This document shows positions 1 through 9,671 of a DNA stretch of 64,000 nt, piece by piece; position 1 is the stretch's first letter, and the number at the start of each line of letters is the position of its first letter. The position numbers were made by a program, and so were the translations under genes. Origin of the DNA: Bufo bufo (Eukaryota > Chordata > Amphibia > Anura > Bufonidae); the NCBI RefSeq assembly GCF_905171765.1, contig NC_053393.1:192351921-192415920 (forward strand), read 5' to 3'. The notes under the pieces are model-generated. The model had not been told where the DNA came from. It saw nothing but the letters and a program-made list of their open reading frames with translations, and searched no databases.

Positions 1-113
1 AACCTGCATCATAATTCATCCAATAGGATCAATTAGGTCCCAATATCTACAGAGTAAAACAGGTGTGATTCACTTAACTATGTAAATTCAAACCAAATCA
101 AATAATCCTTACC
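1..113 (-). repeat. Inverted copy of the 1108-1222 repeat unit
   Basis: This stretch is nearly the reverse complement of 1108-1222, with only a few mismatches, so about 1 kb of sequence lies between two inverted arms. Related units in direct orientation lie at about 660-790 and 1268-1410 and resume at 9677-9740 beyond gypsy-A. I do not recognise the family. It may be the end of an element running off the left edge of the window. Confidence 0.7.
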
Positions 114-640
114 ACTGAAGAAGGAACAAGCGTTTGGTAGAGCTGGGGACCCCTTTTATGATGTTATACTCGCTAACCGCATCGAAGGAATTAATATAAT
201 AGAGCGTTCCATGAAGATTTATACTACCATCTGAAAAGCATCTGGGACTGGTTTTGGATGCTGCCTGTATCTTCAGCCCAACATTTCCTGTGCTGACCTC
301 AGAGCACGTGGTACGCCGTACTCCCGAGCCACAACACAGAAGTAGCGGGCTGAACACCTCATTCGCGGCACTCGCAGTAAAAAGATAAGAAGCGAAGGTA
401 AGAGATATCTGGGCCAGTGACCATGTCGGACACCACGCCGAGCCACAGTACCCCGCTCCCTGTATTTAAACTACAGAACTGTGAGTAACAGCCTGAATTA
501 AACTACATATTGGCTATGGGATTATGATACTAACCTAAAAGAGAGCTTATTTATTTATCTAACCCACACCACTTACCAGATGGACGTAGGACTATACAAA
601 ATAATGAACTAATATATGATTCCCTAACTGTGACTGGAAT
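114..640. other. Unassigned sequence between inverted repeat arms
   Basis: I see no recognisable protein, RNA gene or terminal-repeat element here. Short open frames exist on the minus strand near 109-357 but have no recognisable motif and look like chance. Confidence 0.5.
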
Positions 641-1410
641 ATTAACTCACATATTTGAGTGCATTACACATGTTTTATCCTGCACATATCAGGTCTCAAT
701 TGATCCTATTGCACAATGCACATATGAATTGATGAGTTACCATGCGGCTTTTTAAATCTGAATGTGAACACTTACCTAAGTGCTGAGAAAAACTGAACCC
801 AAGGCTACATGCACACGAACATTGTTTCCGTGCCCGTTCAGTTTTTTTTGCGGATAGGATACGGACCCATTCATTTCAATGGATCCACAAAAAATGCGGA
901 CAGCACACCGTGTGCTGTCCACATCAGTATGTCTGTTCCGTAGCCCCGCAAAAAAACAGAACATGTTCTATTCTTGTCTGTTTTAGTCCTTGTTTACAAT
1001 GGATCCGCAAAAAAAACGGATGGCATACGGATGGCATCCGTTTTCTTTTGTGGATCCGCAATTTGCGGACCGCAAAACACATACGGTGGTGTGCATGTAG
1101 CTTTATACTGGAGGATTATTTGATTTGGTTTGAATTTACATAGTTAAGTGAATCATACCTGTTTTACTCTTTAGATATTGGGACCTAATTGATCCTATTT
1201 GAAGAATTATGATGCAGTTTTTCTAACCTGAGTGTAAATACTTACTCATGTGCTGAGCAAAACTGAATACAACACTGGTGGATAATTTTACTTGATATAA
1301 TTAAGTGGATTATACCTGTTCTACCCTGCAGATATTGGGACCAAATTGATTCTATTGCACAAATGGAAGAATGAATTTTCATGCAGTTTTTTTCTAACCT
1401 GAGTGTGAAT
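641..1410 (+). repeat. Imperfect tandem repeat, about 120-bp units, target of gypsy-A
   Basis: Related blocks at about 660-790, 1150-1268 and 1268-1410 share the same order of motifs (ATATTGGGACC, GATCCTATTGCAC, CATGCAGTTTTT, then TGTGCTGAG(C/A)AAAACTGAA). The series resumes right after gypsy-A at 9677 with the same TGTGCTGAGCAAAACTGAA motif, so gypsy-A inserted into this array. The function is unknown. Confidence 0.65.
801..1104. mobile_element. Harbinger-like MITE with GGCTACATGCACACGA ends
   Basis: The ends are inverted copies of a GGCTACATGCACACGA motif (right end reads as its reverse complement with small changes). The interior is made of complementary GCGGATCCGCAAAA-type blocks that would fold as a hairpin. 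The ends resemble the GGGCTC(G/T)TTCACACGA family at 10085 and 7039, which has TAA or TTA target duplications. I could not fix a clean target duplication here, so the superfamily call is by similarity. It has no coding capacity. Confidence 0.6.
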
Positions 1411-1415
1411 ACTTA

Positions 1416-1947
1416 TGTCACGGATGGTGTTGCAGAAAGCTGGAACTTATAAATAAACATCCAACTGGCTTGATCACAAACTAAGGAGCATATGGGTGAG
1501 CCCTATAAAACCCCTAGAGCTCTCCCTGACTGCTATGCCCATGCAAAGGTCTTTATGGTAGACGATTGCATGCCCACGTACCTTATACTGTGTGACACCT
1601 GAAAACACTATAATAGTGAGGGGACACGACCACCGGCTCCCTGCACTTAATACGGACGGAGTCAGGGTCACCTAGAATCAAGCCAGCAAGGAAACACAAA
1701 TAAAGGAAAAAGGACTTCTCTGAGGAATCAGCAGTAGCAGCCTCCAGTAGTGAACAACTCATCCAGGAAGAAGTATAAACCGCAAAGTGAGGCAGTGTGG
1801 GAGGGAATATAAAGGGAGACAATTAGTGTAAATAGGTGACAGCTGGGAGAAGGAAAGGAGATGACAAAGTGACACCAAAACAAAGAACCTCATGCAAGAT
1901 GTAGAGAAGAACGTCTAACAGACCTTCTCACAGAACTGGCGGTGACA
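1416..1947 (-). repeat. Gypsy-A 3' LTR
   Basis: 532 bp, TGTCAC to GTGACA, nearly identical to 9141-9671. On the minus strand a TATA-like TTTATATT sits at about 1807-1813, and the 10-mer GCGGTTTATA (plus-strand TATAAACCGC, 1774-1783) lies about 28 nt downstream, where transcription would start. Confidence 0.95.
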
Positions 1948-1963
1948 GTACCCCTCCCTCTAC
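1948..1963 (-). other. Gypsy-A polypurine tract
   Basis: Read on the minus strand, this is a purine run (AGAGGGAGGGG then TAC) directly before the 3' LTR, the expected plus-strand primer for reverse transcription. Confidence 0.8.
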
Positions 1964-2504
1964 GGGTGGACTCCGGACACTCAGAGCCCACCTTCTCAGG
2001 ATGAGACCTATGGAAAGCCCTGATGAGACGAGTGGCCTTAATGTCCGCCACTGGGACCCACATACTCTCCTCAGGACCATAACCCTCCCAATGAACGAGG
2101 TACTGGAGAGAACCGCGGATAATGCGAGAATCCACAATCCTAGAGACCTGAAATTCAAGATTACCATCAACAACAATCGGAGGAGAAGGCAAAGAGGAGG
2201 GTACAGTGGGTTGGACATAAGGTTTTAATAGGGACCTGTGAAAAACATTATGGATCTTCCAAGTCTGAGGAAGATCAAGACGGAAGGCAACGGGATTGAT
2301 GACGGACAAGATCTTGTAAGGCCCAATAAACTTAGGACCCAACTTCCAGGAGGGAACCTTCAGTTTGATATTCTTTGTAGACAACCACACCAGATCACCC
2401 ACATTCAGGTCCGGACCAGGCACACGTCTCTTATCCGCCACACGCTTATATCTCTCACTCATCCTCTTCAGATTACCCTGAATCTTTTGCAAAATAAATG
2501 ACAA
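1948..2504 (-). pseudogene. Gypsy-A integrase C-terminus and chromodomain
   Basis: The frame (minus, 1890-2504 including read-through into the LTR) begins within the integrase C-terminal region. It has the gypsy GPY/F-type segment LGPKFIGPYKI and then a chromodomain whose core reads YLVHWEGYGPEESMWVP. Chromodomains at this position define chromoviruses and in characterised members bind modified histones to steer integration. The upstream junction to the integrase core near 2510-2550 is disrupted, so this piece is no longer continuous with the catalytic domain. The gypsy-B counterpart is split between 16802 and 29270. Confidence 0.9.
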
Positions 2505-2546
2505 AGACGAGAATGTCCCAAACTGCGGACTCCTGGTGACGGTTAT

Positions 2547-3515
2547 TTAAAGAAAACTCAGCAAGGGACAAAAAAGAACACCAATCCTCCTGATCTCCGC
2601 CACAAAACAGCGCAGATATGTCTCCAGATTCTGATTGACGCGTTCGGTCTGACCATTCAACTGCTGGTGAAAAGCAGAAGAGAATGACAACCGAACCCCC
2701 AAGCGAGAACAGAAGGCCTTCCAGAATCTGGAAACAAATTGCGTGCCCCTATCAGAAACGATTTCTGAAGGAATGCCATGCAATTTAACAATGTAATCAA
2801 GAAACGCCATTTTGCTAAAATGGTCCACTACTACCAGAATCACAATCTTCCCCGAGGAACGAGGCAGGTCCGTAATAAAGTCCATGGACAGATGCGTCCA
2901 AGGACGGGAAGGAATGGGTAACGGGAGGAGAGAACCCGAAGGCCGTGAATGAGGGACCTTGGCACGAGCGCAGGTCTCGCAGGCTGCCACAAAACCCTCA
3001 ACCGTCTTACAAAGAGGCGGCCACCAGAATCTCCGAGCAATGAGATCCACTGTGGCTCTACTCCCCGGGTGCCCAGCAAGGACAGTATTGTGGTGCTCCT
3101 TAAAAACCTTGTGTCGTAAAGTGAGAGGCACAAACAACCTCCCAGGGGGACAAAGATCAGGAGCCTCTGCCTGGGCTGCCTGAACCTCTGCCTCCAAATA
3201 AGGATAAAGAGCAGAGACAACCACCCCTTTAGCCAAAATGGGACCCGGGTCTTCAAAGTTCCCCCCTCCCGGAAAACAACGTGACAGGGCATCCGCCTTC
3301 ACATTTTTAACCCCAGGGCGAAACCTAACAGCAAAATTAAACCTAGAAAAGAACAAAGACCATCTGGCCTGTCTCGGGTTCAGACGCTTGGCCGATTCCA
3401 AGTAGGCCAGATTCTTATGGTCTGTAAACACGGTAATAGGGTGTCTGGCTCCCTCTAACCAATGGCGCCATTCCTCAAAAGCTAATTTGATGGCCAGCAA
3501 ATCCCTATCTCCCAC
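2547..3515 (-). pseudogene. Gypsy-A RNase H and integrase core
   Basis: The 322-residue frame starts inside RNase H (motif TVFTDHKNLAYL). It then runs through the integrase zinc finger (two histidines in HHNTVLAGHPG, two cysteines in CETCARAK) and the catalytic core, with acidic residues in MDFITDLP, VSDRGTQF and NGQTERVNQ. Between FSKM and VKLHG about 20 residues present in gypsy-B are missing, which would remove part of the core fold. The frame ends in unrelated residues near 2560, indicating a frameshift. Catalytic acidic residues are visible but the protein is not expected to work. Confidence 0.9.
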
Positions 3516-3548
3516 ATCGTAATTTCTCTCTGCAGAGGAGAGTTTCCT

Positions 3549-4790
3549 TCAGAAAAAGGCACATTGTTGCCATTTGGCAGGAGAGGGACCCTGAGGTAAG
3601 ACCGCTCCCACACCCACCTCAGAAGCGTCCACCTCAACAATAAACAGGAGAGAGACATCAGGTTGTACCAAAATGGGAGCGGAAGCAAAACTCTCTTTGA
3701 TAGTAGAAAAGGCTTTAAGCGCATCTACCGAAAACGAAGAAAAATCTACCCCCTTTTTAGTCATATCAGTGAGTGGCTTAACAACAGAGGAATAAATCAA
3801 AATGAACTTTCTGTAATAATTGGCAAAACCCAAAAACCGCATCAGCGCCTTCTGATTCTCAGGAAGCTCCCAATCAAGCACAGCGCTGACCTTCTCAGGG
3901 TCCATGCGAAAACCAGAAGCGGAGAGAAGAAACCCAAGAAATTGAATCTCCGGAACCGCAAACACACATGTTTCCAGTTTAGCGTACAATTTATTATCCC
4001 GCAGAATCAGCAAGACCTGACGTAGGTGGTCTCGATGAGTCTTGAAATCAGGAGAAAAGATCAAAATGTCACCTAGATACACCAGTACAAATTTCCCCAT
4101 TAAATGATAAAAAATACTGTTCACAAAATGTTGGAAGACGGCCAGAGCATTCATCAAACCAAAGGGCATAACCAAATTCTCGAAATGACCCTCAGGGGTA
4201 TTGAAGGCCGTCTTCCATTCGTCCCCTTCCCTGACCAGGTTGTATGCCCCTCTTAAATCCAACTTAGAAAAAACCTTAGCCCCAACAATCTGGTTAAACA
4301 GGTCCGGGATCAGAGGAAGTGGATATGGGTCACGAATCGTGATAAGGTTCAGCTCCCTGAAATCGAGACAAGGTCTTAAAGAACCATCTTTTTTCTTAAC
4401 AAAAAAAAAACTGCGGCAACAGGTGACTTCGAGGGTCGGATGTGTCCCTTTCTCAGGCTCTCAGAGATATAAGTACGCATAGCGACTCTTTCAGGTTGGG
4501 AGAGATTGTATAAACGTGATTTTGGCAGTTTGGCACCTGGGATGAGATTAATAGGGCAGTCGTACTCCCGATGCGGGGGCAACTCCTGGACACCACTCTC
4601 GGAAAACACATCCGAAAATTCAGAGAGAAAAGATGGCACAGTCTTGGTAGAAACCTCTGAAAGAGAGGCCGTGAGGCAATTCTCTCTGCGAAACTCACTC
4701 CAACCATTTATTTGCCTTGCTTGCCAATCAATGGTGGGGTTATGTTTAGTGAGCCAGGGTAGCCCCAACACTAGAGGAGTAGGTAATCCG
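3549..4790 (-). pseudogene. Gypsy-A reverse transcriptase
   Basis: Two minus-strand frames (4376-4771 and 3549-4262) cover the protease-to-RT linker and the polymerase. Visible motifs are [16 protein letters not shown], the palm motif, FLGFANYYRKF and the thumb/RNase H connection. The YxDD box reads YLGD, so the first of the paired catalytic aspartates is glycine. There is a frameshift at 4262-4376 between fingers and palm, where the run of A at 4390-4409 sits. The upstream end is cut by the TTAA element at 4796. Role: polymerase for RNA-templated DNA synthesis in the Ty3/gypsy cycle, now inactive. Confidence 0.92.
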
Positions 4791-4795
4791 CTTAA

Positions 4796-5632
4796 AGGGA
4801 ATCTGTCACTAGCATATTAGCAAAAATTTTTTTTTATGAATCCATGTGTAATAAAGTACCTTATTTCCATATGTCTTGTTCTTTTTATTCTGTGTCTTGT
4901 CATTTCTTCAAAAAAACGCTTTTTATGATATTCAAATGAAGCTGTAAGGAGCCCAGAGGGGCGTTATTCTTTGTCCACGGTGCCCAGGAACGCCCCTCTG
5001 AAGTGCCGTGCCCGCCTAAATTTGAAAACTAAGAACTCCTCCAAGATCGCCTAAATCGCCTCCCAGAGGTGAGGCTAAGTGCTCCCCCCCCTAGCGCTGC
5101 GCTCTGCAGCAAACACCCCTGATCCTCCTCTCGCCTGCATCCGAAATCCCGCGCAGGCGCAGTGCTGGCCATTGCCTGCGCGATGATAAGACGACTGAGG
5201 GAAACAACTTCAACAGCGTCACTGGGCCGATCCCAGTGATGTGTTCGCTGTTTCCTCAGCCAGCTGGAAGCACTGCGCGGGATTTCGGATGCGGGCGAGA
5301 GGAGGATCGGGGGTGTTTGCCGTAGAGCGCGGCGCTGGGGGGGGAGCACTTAGCCTCGCCTCTGGGAGGCGATTTAGGCGATCTTGGAGGAGTTCTTAGT
5401 TTTCAAATTTAGGCGGGCACGGCACTTCAGAGGGGCGTTCCTGGGCACCGTGGACAAAGAATAACGCCCCTCTGGGCTCCTTACAGCTTCATTTGAATAT
5501 CATAAAAAGCGTTTTTTTGAAGAAATGACAAGACACAGAATAAAAAGAACAAGACATATGGAAATAAGGTACTTTATTACACATGGATTCATGAAAAACA
5601 TTTTTTGCTAATATGCTAGTGACAGATTCCCT
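4796..5632. mobile_element. piggyBac-like foldback element with TTAA duplication
   Basis: The 837-bp element is flanked by TTAA on both sides (4792-4795 and 5633-5636) and ends in AGGGAATCTGTCAC inverted repeats. The two arms, about 400 bp each, are close to exact reverse complements, meeting near 5215-5230, so the whole element could form one long hairpin. TTAA duplication and the short AGGG ends fit piggyBac-type MITEs. It has no transposase. It sits in gypsy-A between RT and protease, so it is younger than gypsy-A. Confidence 0.85.
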
Positions 5633-5636
5633 TTAA

Positions 5637-5751
5637 GACGAAACATGACATATCCTCAACATGAGCGTCACCCACAGTCAAACGGATATTGTGAACTATG
5701 CCCTTTAACGATCTTTGAGAAAGTGGAGTGGAATCGATAGCAAAAAACAGG
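5637..5751 (-). pseudogene. Gypsy-A pol fragment between two MITEs
   Basis: About 115 bp of gypsy-A interior remains between the TTAA element and the TA-flanked element. It corresponds to the stretch between the protease active site and the RT-proximal region of the polyprotein. It is too short to show a motif, and its identity comes from position and continuity with flanking pieces. Confidence 0.6.
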
Positions 5752-5753
5752 TA

Positions 5754-6677
5754 CCGTATTTTTCGCCCCATAAGACGCACTTTTTCTCCACCCAAAATGG
5801 GGGGGAAATGCCCCTGCGTCTTATGGGGCGAATGCTGACCATTTTACATCGCAGGCTGCGATGTACGAGCGAGCGGGGAGGGACTGGGAGGAGGAGCTGG
5901 GGGCCGGCAATAGCGGCGGGGCGGTGCTGTCACTGTACTATAGCCCCGCCGCTCCAGTGCTGCAATATTCAAATATAACATGTCTTATTCAATTAAAAGT
6001 GATTACACATGCCCCCCCACTCCTAATAGTACCGTACATCCTAACAGCTTCAGTAGAATGCAGGCAGTCAGGCCGGGCGGGCGGCAGCGTAACTCCCTGA
6101 TGTCACATGCCTGCGCCGCCTACTTTATGAATGAAGCAGGCGGCGCAGGCAAGTGACTTCAGTGAGTGACGCGCCGGCCGCCCGGCCTGCCTGGGTTGTA
6201 CAGAATCTGTTAGGATGTACGTACTATTAGGAGTGAGGGGGCATGTGTAATCACTTTTAATTGAATAAGACATCCACAGAACCCCCCATAACAGTGTCCG
6301 TCATCCACAGATCCCCCCATAACAGTGTCTGTCATCCACAGATCCCCCCATAACAGTGTCCGTCATCCACAGATCCCCCATAACAGTGTCCGTCATCCAC
6401 AGATCCCCCCATAACAGTGTAAGTCATCCACAGATCCCGCCATAACAGTGTCCGTCATCCACAGATCCCCCCATAACAGTGTCCGTCATCCACAGATCCC
6501 CCCATAACAGTGCGTCATCCACAGATCCCTAGTAATAGTGCCATCCACAGACCACCATTAGTTCCAAACCCACCAAAAGCACACCTTTTGGTTAAAAATA
6601 TATTTTTTCTTATTTTCCTCCCCAAAAACCTAGGTGCGTCTTATGGGCCGGTGCGTCTTATAGGGCGAAAAATACGG
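5754..6677. mobile_element. TA-flanked palindromic MITE with CCGTATTTTTCGC ends
   Basis: The termini are CCGTATTTTTCGCCC and its inverted copy, bounded by TA on each side (5752-5753, 6678-6679). A long palindrome (about 5981-6272) occupies the centre, followed by a 30-bp minisatellite (6271-6540). Other members with the same ends and plan are at 54064-54882 and 57675-58879, with a fragment near 44495-44580. I do not assign a superfamily. The TA duplication is compatible with Tc1/mariner or other 2-bp duplicating groups. It is non-coding. Confidence 0.8.
6271..6540 (+). repeat. 30-bp minisatellite inside the palindromic MITE
   Basis: About nine tandem copies of a unit containing CATCCACAGATCCCCC and CATAACAGTGTCCGT. 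Related units occur in the sister elements at 58600-58760 and, inverted, at 54150-54400, so the array travels with the family. Confidence 0.85.
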
Positions 6678-6679
6678 TA

Positions 6680-6851
6680 TATCCTTTTCCAAAGTGCATA
6701 CCTGGAAACCATGCGTTATTGCAAATTGATTATCAATGAGATTGACAGCAGCTCCACTATCTACAAAAATCTCACAAACAATGTTCTTGCTGTCTAGCGC
6801 CACCCTGGCAGGTAGGAGAAAATTGGAACTACAAGTAAACGGCAAACCTTC
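6680..6851 (-). pseudogene. Gypsy-A aspartic protease
   Basis: The minus-strand frame contains the retropepsin active-site segment FVDSGAAVNLID with the D-S-G triad. It is preceded by the conserved N-terminal strand and cut at its upstream end by the solo LTR at 6852. The protease would mature the Gag-Pol polyprotein. Only about 57 residues remain on this side. The upstream part resumes beyond 8117. Confidence 0.88.
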
Positions 6852-8117
6852 TGTCACAGTCGTTACCTTTGACTGTGACCTTCCGTTCTTGCTTGTTCGG
6901 CGCTCCTCGCTGAAGTTCCGTTCCTGTGTCATTTGTGGTTCTTTATGGGTTAACTCCCCTGTGTGCTTATTAGGAGTTAATCCTCTGTCTGCTCCATGGG
7001 TGTGGTCTCTCTGCTGCACCCATGGAACCTGTATATAAGGGCTCTTGCACACGACCGTATGCCCTCCGAGACATACGGTCCGTGAGCGGGCCATATGTCC
7101 CAGAGCGGCATACATCGTACGCACGGGAGTGCACAGCATCATAGGTTACTATGATGCTGTGCGCATCGGGCCGCCCGCCAGACTATTGTCCTGCACTCAT
7201 ATGATATTATGAGTGCGGAACAATAGCCCCGCGGGCGGCCCGATGCGCTCAGCATCATAGTAACCTATGATGCTGTGCGCTCCGGTGCGCTCCCGTGCGC
7301 ATGATGTATGCAGCTCCGGGACATATGGCCAGCTCACGGACCGTATGTCTCGGAGGGCATACGGTCGTGTGCATGAGCCCTAAGGCTGAGGTTTCCTCAG
7401 TTCTAGGTCAGCTCTCCTGGTGTGTGTTGTCTTGTCCTGTTCTGCTCCTGGTTTGTACTTTCTCTCCCATGCTGCTGACCCATGGGATCCGTATCTGTCT
7501 GTGCTCTGTGGGTTTCCCTACTTGTTCATTTGCGTCCTCTTTTCTGTCTTTTTTGTTCTGCCAGTTATGTTTTAGTTACTTTGTGTTTATTCTGATGTCT
7601 GTGTTCAGCAAGCCTTTGCAGCAGAGTGGCATGACAAGGCCATGCAGTTTACTACTGGTGGAGCAAGTCCTTCTCTGCTCATTGCCACTCCTGCTCCCTT
7701 GCATGAACTCCTGATTGTGTTATTATTTGCCCTGTTTTGTATTTACCTGTCTGTTATGTTTGCCTATGTGCCGTCGGTACCTTCTGGTACCTGTTGTCCA
7801 TTCGCTCCTGCTGTCACTGTCTTGTTCACGCTCCAGAGTGGATCCTGGCAACTTCCTGCGGCAAAGTCTAACCCTCACCATCTAGGGCTCTAGTGAATAC
7901 CAGGAGTTGCTTAGTCACGCCCCTCTGGAGTATTACTAGACAGTGGCGCAGTGGGGGTTTTCTCCCACTGTGCTGACGGTACATAGAGCTCTTGTTTTGT
8001 CTGTGCTGCCTTCCCTGTTTTGTTTGTGCAATAAACTCTTATGTGTCTGTACCTGATTTCCGTTTGTTTATTGCATGACGATGCGGTGGTCTCTCCTGGG
8101 ACCTCCAACTCGTGACA
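6852..8117 (+). mobile_element. Solo LTR inserted in gypsy-A, with a Harbinger MITE inside it
   Basis: It starts TGTCAC and ends GTGACA, flanked by the 5-bp duplication CCTTC (6847-6851 and 8118-8122). A TATA-like GTATATAA lies at 7031-7038 and a polyadenylation signal AATAAA at 8030-8035, giving plus orientation. No internal domain remains, so it arose by recombination between two LTRs. Without the nested MITE (7039-7380) it is about 920 bp. Confidence 0.9.
7039..7380. mobile_element. PIF/Harbinger MITE, TAA duplication, in the LTR TATA region
   Basis: 342 bp with GGGCTCTTGCACACGACC-type inverted ends and the 3-bp duplication TAA (7036-7038 and 7381-7383). The arms are largely complementary across the whole length. 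The insertion point is inside the TATATAA of the host LTR, leaving that box on its left edge and the rest of the LTR 342 bp away. Confidence 0.88.
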
Positions 8118-8122
8118 CCTTC

Positions 8123-8270
8123 AATTTACGCATCAACCTTGCCAACAGTAGCAAATGGAAAGTTTTTAGAGGGTTTTTTTCTTTTTGTTTTTGTTTTATT
8201 ACCCTCAGAAAACTCCATGAATCTCCTAGAGCAGTGTTTCCCAACCAGTGTGCCTCCAGCTGTTGCAAAA
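8123..8270 (-). pseudogene. Gypsy-A gag-to-protease junction with a short hAT-like piece
   Basis: This is the resumed gypsy-A interior between the solo LTR and the gag frame. From about 8229 to 8300 it is replaced by a motif common in vertebrate genomes (CAGTGTTTCCCAACC through CAACTCCCAGCATGCC), which looks like one end of a hAT-type MITE. This piece replaces the end of the gag zinc knuckle. I do not see its other end. Confidence 0.6.
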
Positions 8271-9113
8271 CTACAACTCCCAGCATGCCCGCACAGCCAA
8301 ATGATTTATACCCCCACAACAGAAACAAACCCTCCTCTGAGAGCTGAATCCTCTACTATCAGAGGCAAGCAAACCCAGCTGCATGGCCTCCTCCTCAGAG
8401 GGGATTGAGAGAGACTGAGACCCCTGCGCACTGAATGAGACAGCCCCACTGTCCTTGGACTGAGTATGACAGGAGGGAGTAGTCTCCTCTCTCTCTCTAA
8501 GACGCCTGTCAATACGAACAGCTAGAGACATGGCAGATTCTAACGAGGCTGGTCTCTCATGAAAAGCAAATGCATCTTTCAATCTTTCCGAAAGACCATG
8601 GCAAAATTGACTTCGGAGTGCAGCATCATTCCAACCAGTATCAGCTGCCCATCTCTGAAATTCTGAGCAATATATCTCTGCGGACTGTTTACCCTGGCAT
8701 AAAAGACGCAGTTTAGATTCAGCCAGAGCAATACGATCCGGGTCATCATATATCTGCCCCAGTGCTACAAAGAATTCATCCACCGATCGGAGGGGCCGTG
8801 CCCCCAGCGGCAGCGAAAAGGCCCAAGACTGAGCATTATCCCTGAGCAGCGAGATGATGATCCCCACCCTCTGCTCCTCATCACCAGAGCAATGGGGAAG
8901 TAGGCGAAAATGAAGTTTGCAAGCCTCTCTAAAGCGAACAAAATTCTCACTACCCCCGGAGAACGTATCCGGAAGCGAGATCTTAGGCTCGGAACAAACT
9001 CCATGAACGCCAGCAGAACCGGTCAACTGAAACTGAGACACAGATTTATGGAGATCTGCTACCTCCAGCGAAAGACCTTGCATGCGGTCAATCAAGGCTG
9101 AAACCGGATCCAT
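8271..9113 (-). pseudogene. Gypsy-A Gag
   Basis: The minus-strand frame starts at an ATG 27 nt after the 5' LTR and opens MDPVSALIDRMQGLSLEVADL. It continues with the retrotransposon Gag capsid domain (FVRFREACKLHF, LRDNAQSWAFSL, LSERLKDAFAFHERP). The C-terminal nucleocapsid knuckle begins CFCCGGINH, but the last cysteine is supplied at the wrong spacing by the hAT-like piece at 8229-8300. Gag would form the particle and package the RNA. The capsid frame is open over about 250 residues, the longest intact domain of the element. The neo-functionalised mammalian genes of the sushi family derive from this kind of Gag, but nothing here suggests domestication. Confidence 0.9.
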
Positions 9114-9129
9114 GCTTAAGATGGTTATG

Positions 9130-9140
9130 GCGGTTTATAA
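9130..9140 (-). promoter_or_regulatory. Gypsy-A primer-binding site, self-complementary to the transcript start
   Basis: Directly after the 5' LTR the element-sense sequence is TTATAAACCGC, with no TGG that would pair with a tRNA CCA end. Ten of these bases (TATAAACCGC) are the exact complement of GCGGTTTATA inside the LTR at 9507-9498, about 28 nt downstream of the TATA-like box. Self-priming is known for Tf1 and proposed for vertebrate Tf1/sushi elements. Confidence 0.75.
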
Positions 9141-9671
9141 TGTCACGGATGGTGTTGCAGAAAGCTGGAACTTATAAATAAACATCCAACTGGCTTGATC
9201 ACAAACTAAGGAGCATATGGGTGAGCCCTATAAAACCCCTAGAGCTCTCCCTGACTGCTATGCCCATGCAAAGGTCTTTATGGTAGATGATTGCATGTCC
9301 ACGTACCTAATACTGTGTGACACCTGAAAACCCTATAATAGTGAGGGGACACGACCACCGGCTCCCTGCACTTAATACGGACGGAGTCAGGGTCACCTAA
9401 AATCAAGCCAGCAAGGAAACACAAATAAAGGAAAAGGACTTATCTGAGGAATCAGCAGTAGCAGCCTCCAGCAGTGAACAACTCATCCAGGAAGAAGTAT
9501 AAACCGCAAAGTGAGGCAGTATGGGAGGGAATATAAAGGGAGACAATTAATGTAAATAGGTGACAGCTGGGAGAAGGAAAGGAGATGACAAAGTGTAACC
9601 AAAACAAAGAACCTCATGCAAGAGGTAGAGAAGAACGTCTAACAGACCTTCTCACAGAACTAGCGGTGACA
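9141..9671 (-). repeat. Gypsy-A 5' LTR
   Basis: 531 bp, TGTCAC to GTGACA, matching 1416-1947. The minus-strand TATA-like box is at about 9530-9537 and the putative transcript start GCGGTTTATA at 9507-9498. Confidence 0.95.

Noticed and set aside
6271..6540. 30-bp repeats with regular spacing that could look like a CRISPR array
   Set aside because: The whole 30-bp unit repeats with no unique spacers, it is inside a transposon of a vertebrate genome, and no cas-like gene is near.
7295..7893. Plus-strand frames with hydrophobic stretches inside 6852-8117
   Set aside because: They lie inside a solo LTR and partly in the MITE; hydrophobicity comes from T-rich LTR sequence.
9130..9140. A tRNA primer site for gypsy-A
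   Set aside because: No TGG at the LTR edge in either gypsy element, and a perfect complement exists in the LTR instead.
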